Source of the DNA: Golubevia sp. BC0850
Taxonomy: Eukaryota > Basidiomycota > Exobasidiomycetes > Golubeviales > Golubeviaceae
Reading direction: 5' to 3'
Assembly: GCA_012976225.1 (NCBI GenBank)
Contig: JAAVVG010000053.1
Location: forward strand, 1 to 43,944
DNA length: 43,944 nt
A program made the position numbers and the translations under genes. Below, in pieces: positions 42,711-43,944 of this stretch. Position 1 is the stretch's first letter. Each line of letters starts with the position of its first letter. Under the pieces are notes generated by a model, which did no database searches, was not told where the DNA came from, and saw nothing but the letters and a program-made list of their open reading frames with translations.

Positions 42711-43833
42711 GCAAAAATGTCAAGCTGCAATCTTTTGAATCAGGTAGCCTGAGCCCTTCGGTTGGACTTCCTGACATGAAGTTCCTTGATGATGCCTTGC
42801 TCGTGAATTCAACCGTCTGAAAGGCTTGTATCTACCTGACCTCTGCAGATGAAGGACACCAGAGAAAAGGTAAGAAGAGGTCAATTCAAGTAGCTTCTGT
42901 AAACTCTATTCAAAGACATTATGTAGGACTCCTTTCCTTCTCACCCTACTCACTGGGTCGATCCTTCGCTACTTTGTAGCCATCCGTTTATGCTCTCATC
43001 TGCTAGCAGAACTGTTAGGTCTCTTTTCTTCCCTAGAAAGAGGTTAGGTGGGAAAACAAAATACTGCCAAAGTTTGACAGATCAGCTGTCTAGGTTTAGG
43101 GCTTCGACACACAACAGAGAACGGAACGGCGAAAGGTCAGTCTCGAAAGTCAAACGTGATCCAATCGAGTCTAAAAAGCAGCTGTTTGAGTCATCTTGCT
43201 CCAGATGAGACGAGGGGATAAGACAGGAGTGAAAATGGACTTGACAAGAGCGCAAAAAAGCTGATCCAAACTCAGAGAAGACGCTTTTAGAGTATCTCTA
43301 CTATAACAGTCTTTCTTAGGGCGAAGACAGATCAAGTTGCGAGGCGTATTCTTTTACTTCCATTGTGTGTCTAGGAGTGAGGCAGTACACCAGAGAAAGA
43401 CAGGCAAATCTGATCCAAATTTCTTCTTTCAAAGTGAATGAAATCTTGGCTGGAAAAGGTACAACGACCCAAAAAAAGAGAAGATCCCACTAAAAAGACG
43501 ATGGAAGAGAGATGGAAGCACAGAGACACCATTTCTGCCTGCAGAGCCTTCGCCTTCAGTCAGAGCAGGCTTGACTGAGATGGCAGGCCAAAAAAGCGAT
43601 GATGGCAGAGACAGCCTGTCTGCATTCTCGAATGAAGATGGTTCAGCAGGGTATATATAGTCTCATTCCTGCACCTTCGTGAAATCTTGGACGGCAACCA
43701 GCCCTGCCGCTCTTCCCTCGAAATTATAGGAAATACCTGATTGAAAGGTACTGATCGATGCATACTGCGTAAGTTTACACCGCAGGCCCATTCCTTGGCA
43801 TAAGGTCGGCTGATCGGTAGGATGAGGAGTCCT
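42711..43833. other. Gene-poor region between two LTRs
   Basis: No gene supported. Contains the palindrome at 43608 and a TATATATAG stretch at about 43651. The plus ORF 42990-43208 is basic and Ser-rich with no domain. Confidence 0.45.
43608..43622. repeat. 15-bp palindrome, one mismatch, outlying copy
   Basis: Reads GAGACAGCCTGTCTG. It is the only copy seen to the right of 30 kb, 14 kb from the nearest other one. Confidence 0.8.
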
Positions 43834-43944
43834 TGTTACGGGGGTTGATGGTGATACGAGGGGCACAGTTACGAAGGTAGAATAGGCTGGAAGTCAACAA
43901 GAGCTGAAGATTTAGGACAGAGAACAATAGAATATCGGATGAGG
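43834..43944. mobile_element. Start of a second, related LTR, cut by the window end
   Basis: TGTTACGGGGG matches the start of the 42312 LTR. Further in, AATAGAATATCGGATGAGG matches AATTCAATATCAGATGAGG of that LTR (about 42510-42530). The two are in the same orientation but well diverged and with different internal spacing, so they are separate old insertions or different subfamilies. The rest lies outside the window. Confidence 0.65.

Overview
The window starts at a chromosome end. About 17 copies of the CCCTAA telomere unit fill the first 104 bases, and everything after reads like fungal subtelomere: spliced genes with GT..AG introns of about 50-150 bp, Kex2-type Lys-Arg sites, a GPI-anchored mini protein, decaying F-box/LRR paralogs, LTR retrotransposon relics and a repeat-filled gene desert. 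The base composition, the F-box expansion and the intron style suggest a basidiomycete, perhaps Pucciniomycotina. That placement is an inference and not secure.

Layout. 0-8 kb: telomere, a doubtful spliced gene, a small secreted GPI-anchored protein (2758-3240), and two unrecognised Ser/Pro-rich spliced genes. 8-17 kb: a tandem group of F-box/LRR genes, one fragment and three broken copies, interrupted by an intact tubulin-folding cofactor B gene (11463-12629), which is the clearest housekeeping gene here. 17.6-18.1 kb: a small secreted Cys-containing protein, with a partial second copy of its first exon nearby. 18.6-30 kb: a desert made of degenerate dispersed repeats that carry a 15-bp palindrome, GAGACAG-N-CTGTCTC. 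Inside the desert are a GC-rich unrecognised segment (23.8-24.8 kb), an exact 370-bp tandem duplication (26700-27439) and, straight after it, an intact two-exon gene for a Kex2-processed cysteine-repeat precursor (27740-28211). A Ty3/gypsy integrase fossil follows.

31-38 kb is a normal gene block. It holds a single-pass membrane protein with a DUF4097-like beta-rich domain, a divergent unrecognised gene, an MFS transporter with an apparent one-base frame break, and an unrecognised 154-residue ORF with its own TATA box. 38-44 kb is again gene-poor. It holds a solo LTR with a perfect 5-bp target duplication and the start of a second related LTR that the window end cuts off.

The most interesting unit is the 26.7-28.2 kb block. 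Its precursor carries two peptides with identical cysteine spacing plus a third with six cysteines. Each follows Lys-Arg and begins with Gln, and the gene sits behind a perfectly duplicated upstream region rich in CATGTGGG. Exon boundaries given for the GPI protein, cofactor B, the peptide precursor, the membrane protein and most of the MFS gene were worked out by hand and keep frame. Those of other spliced genes are tentative. No tRNA, rRNA or CRISPR was found.
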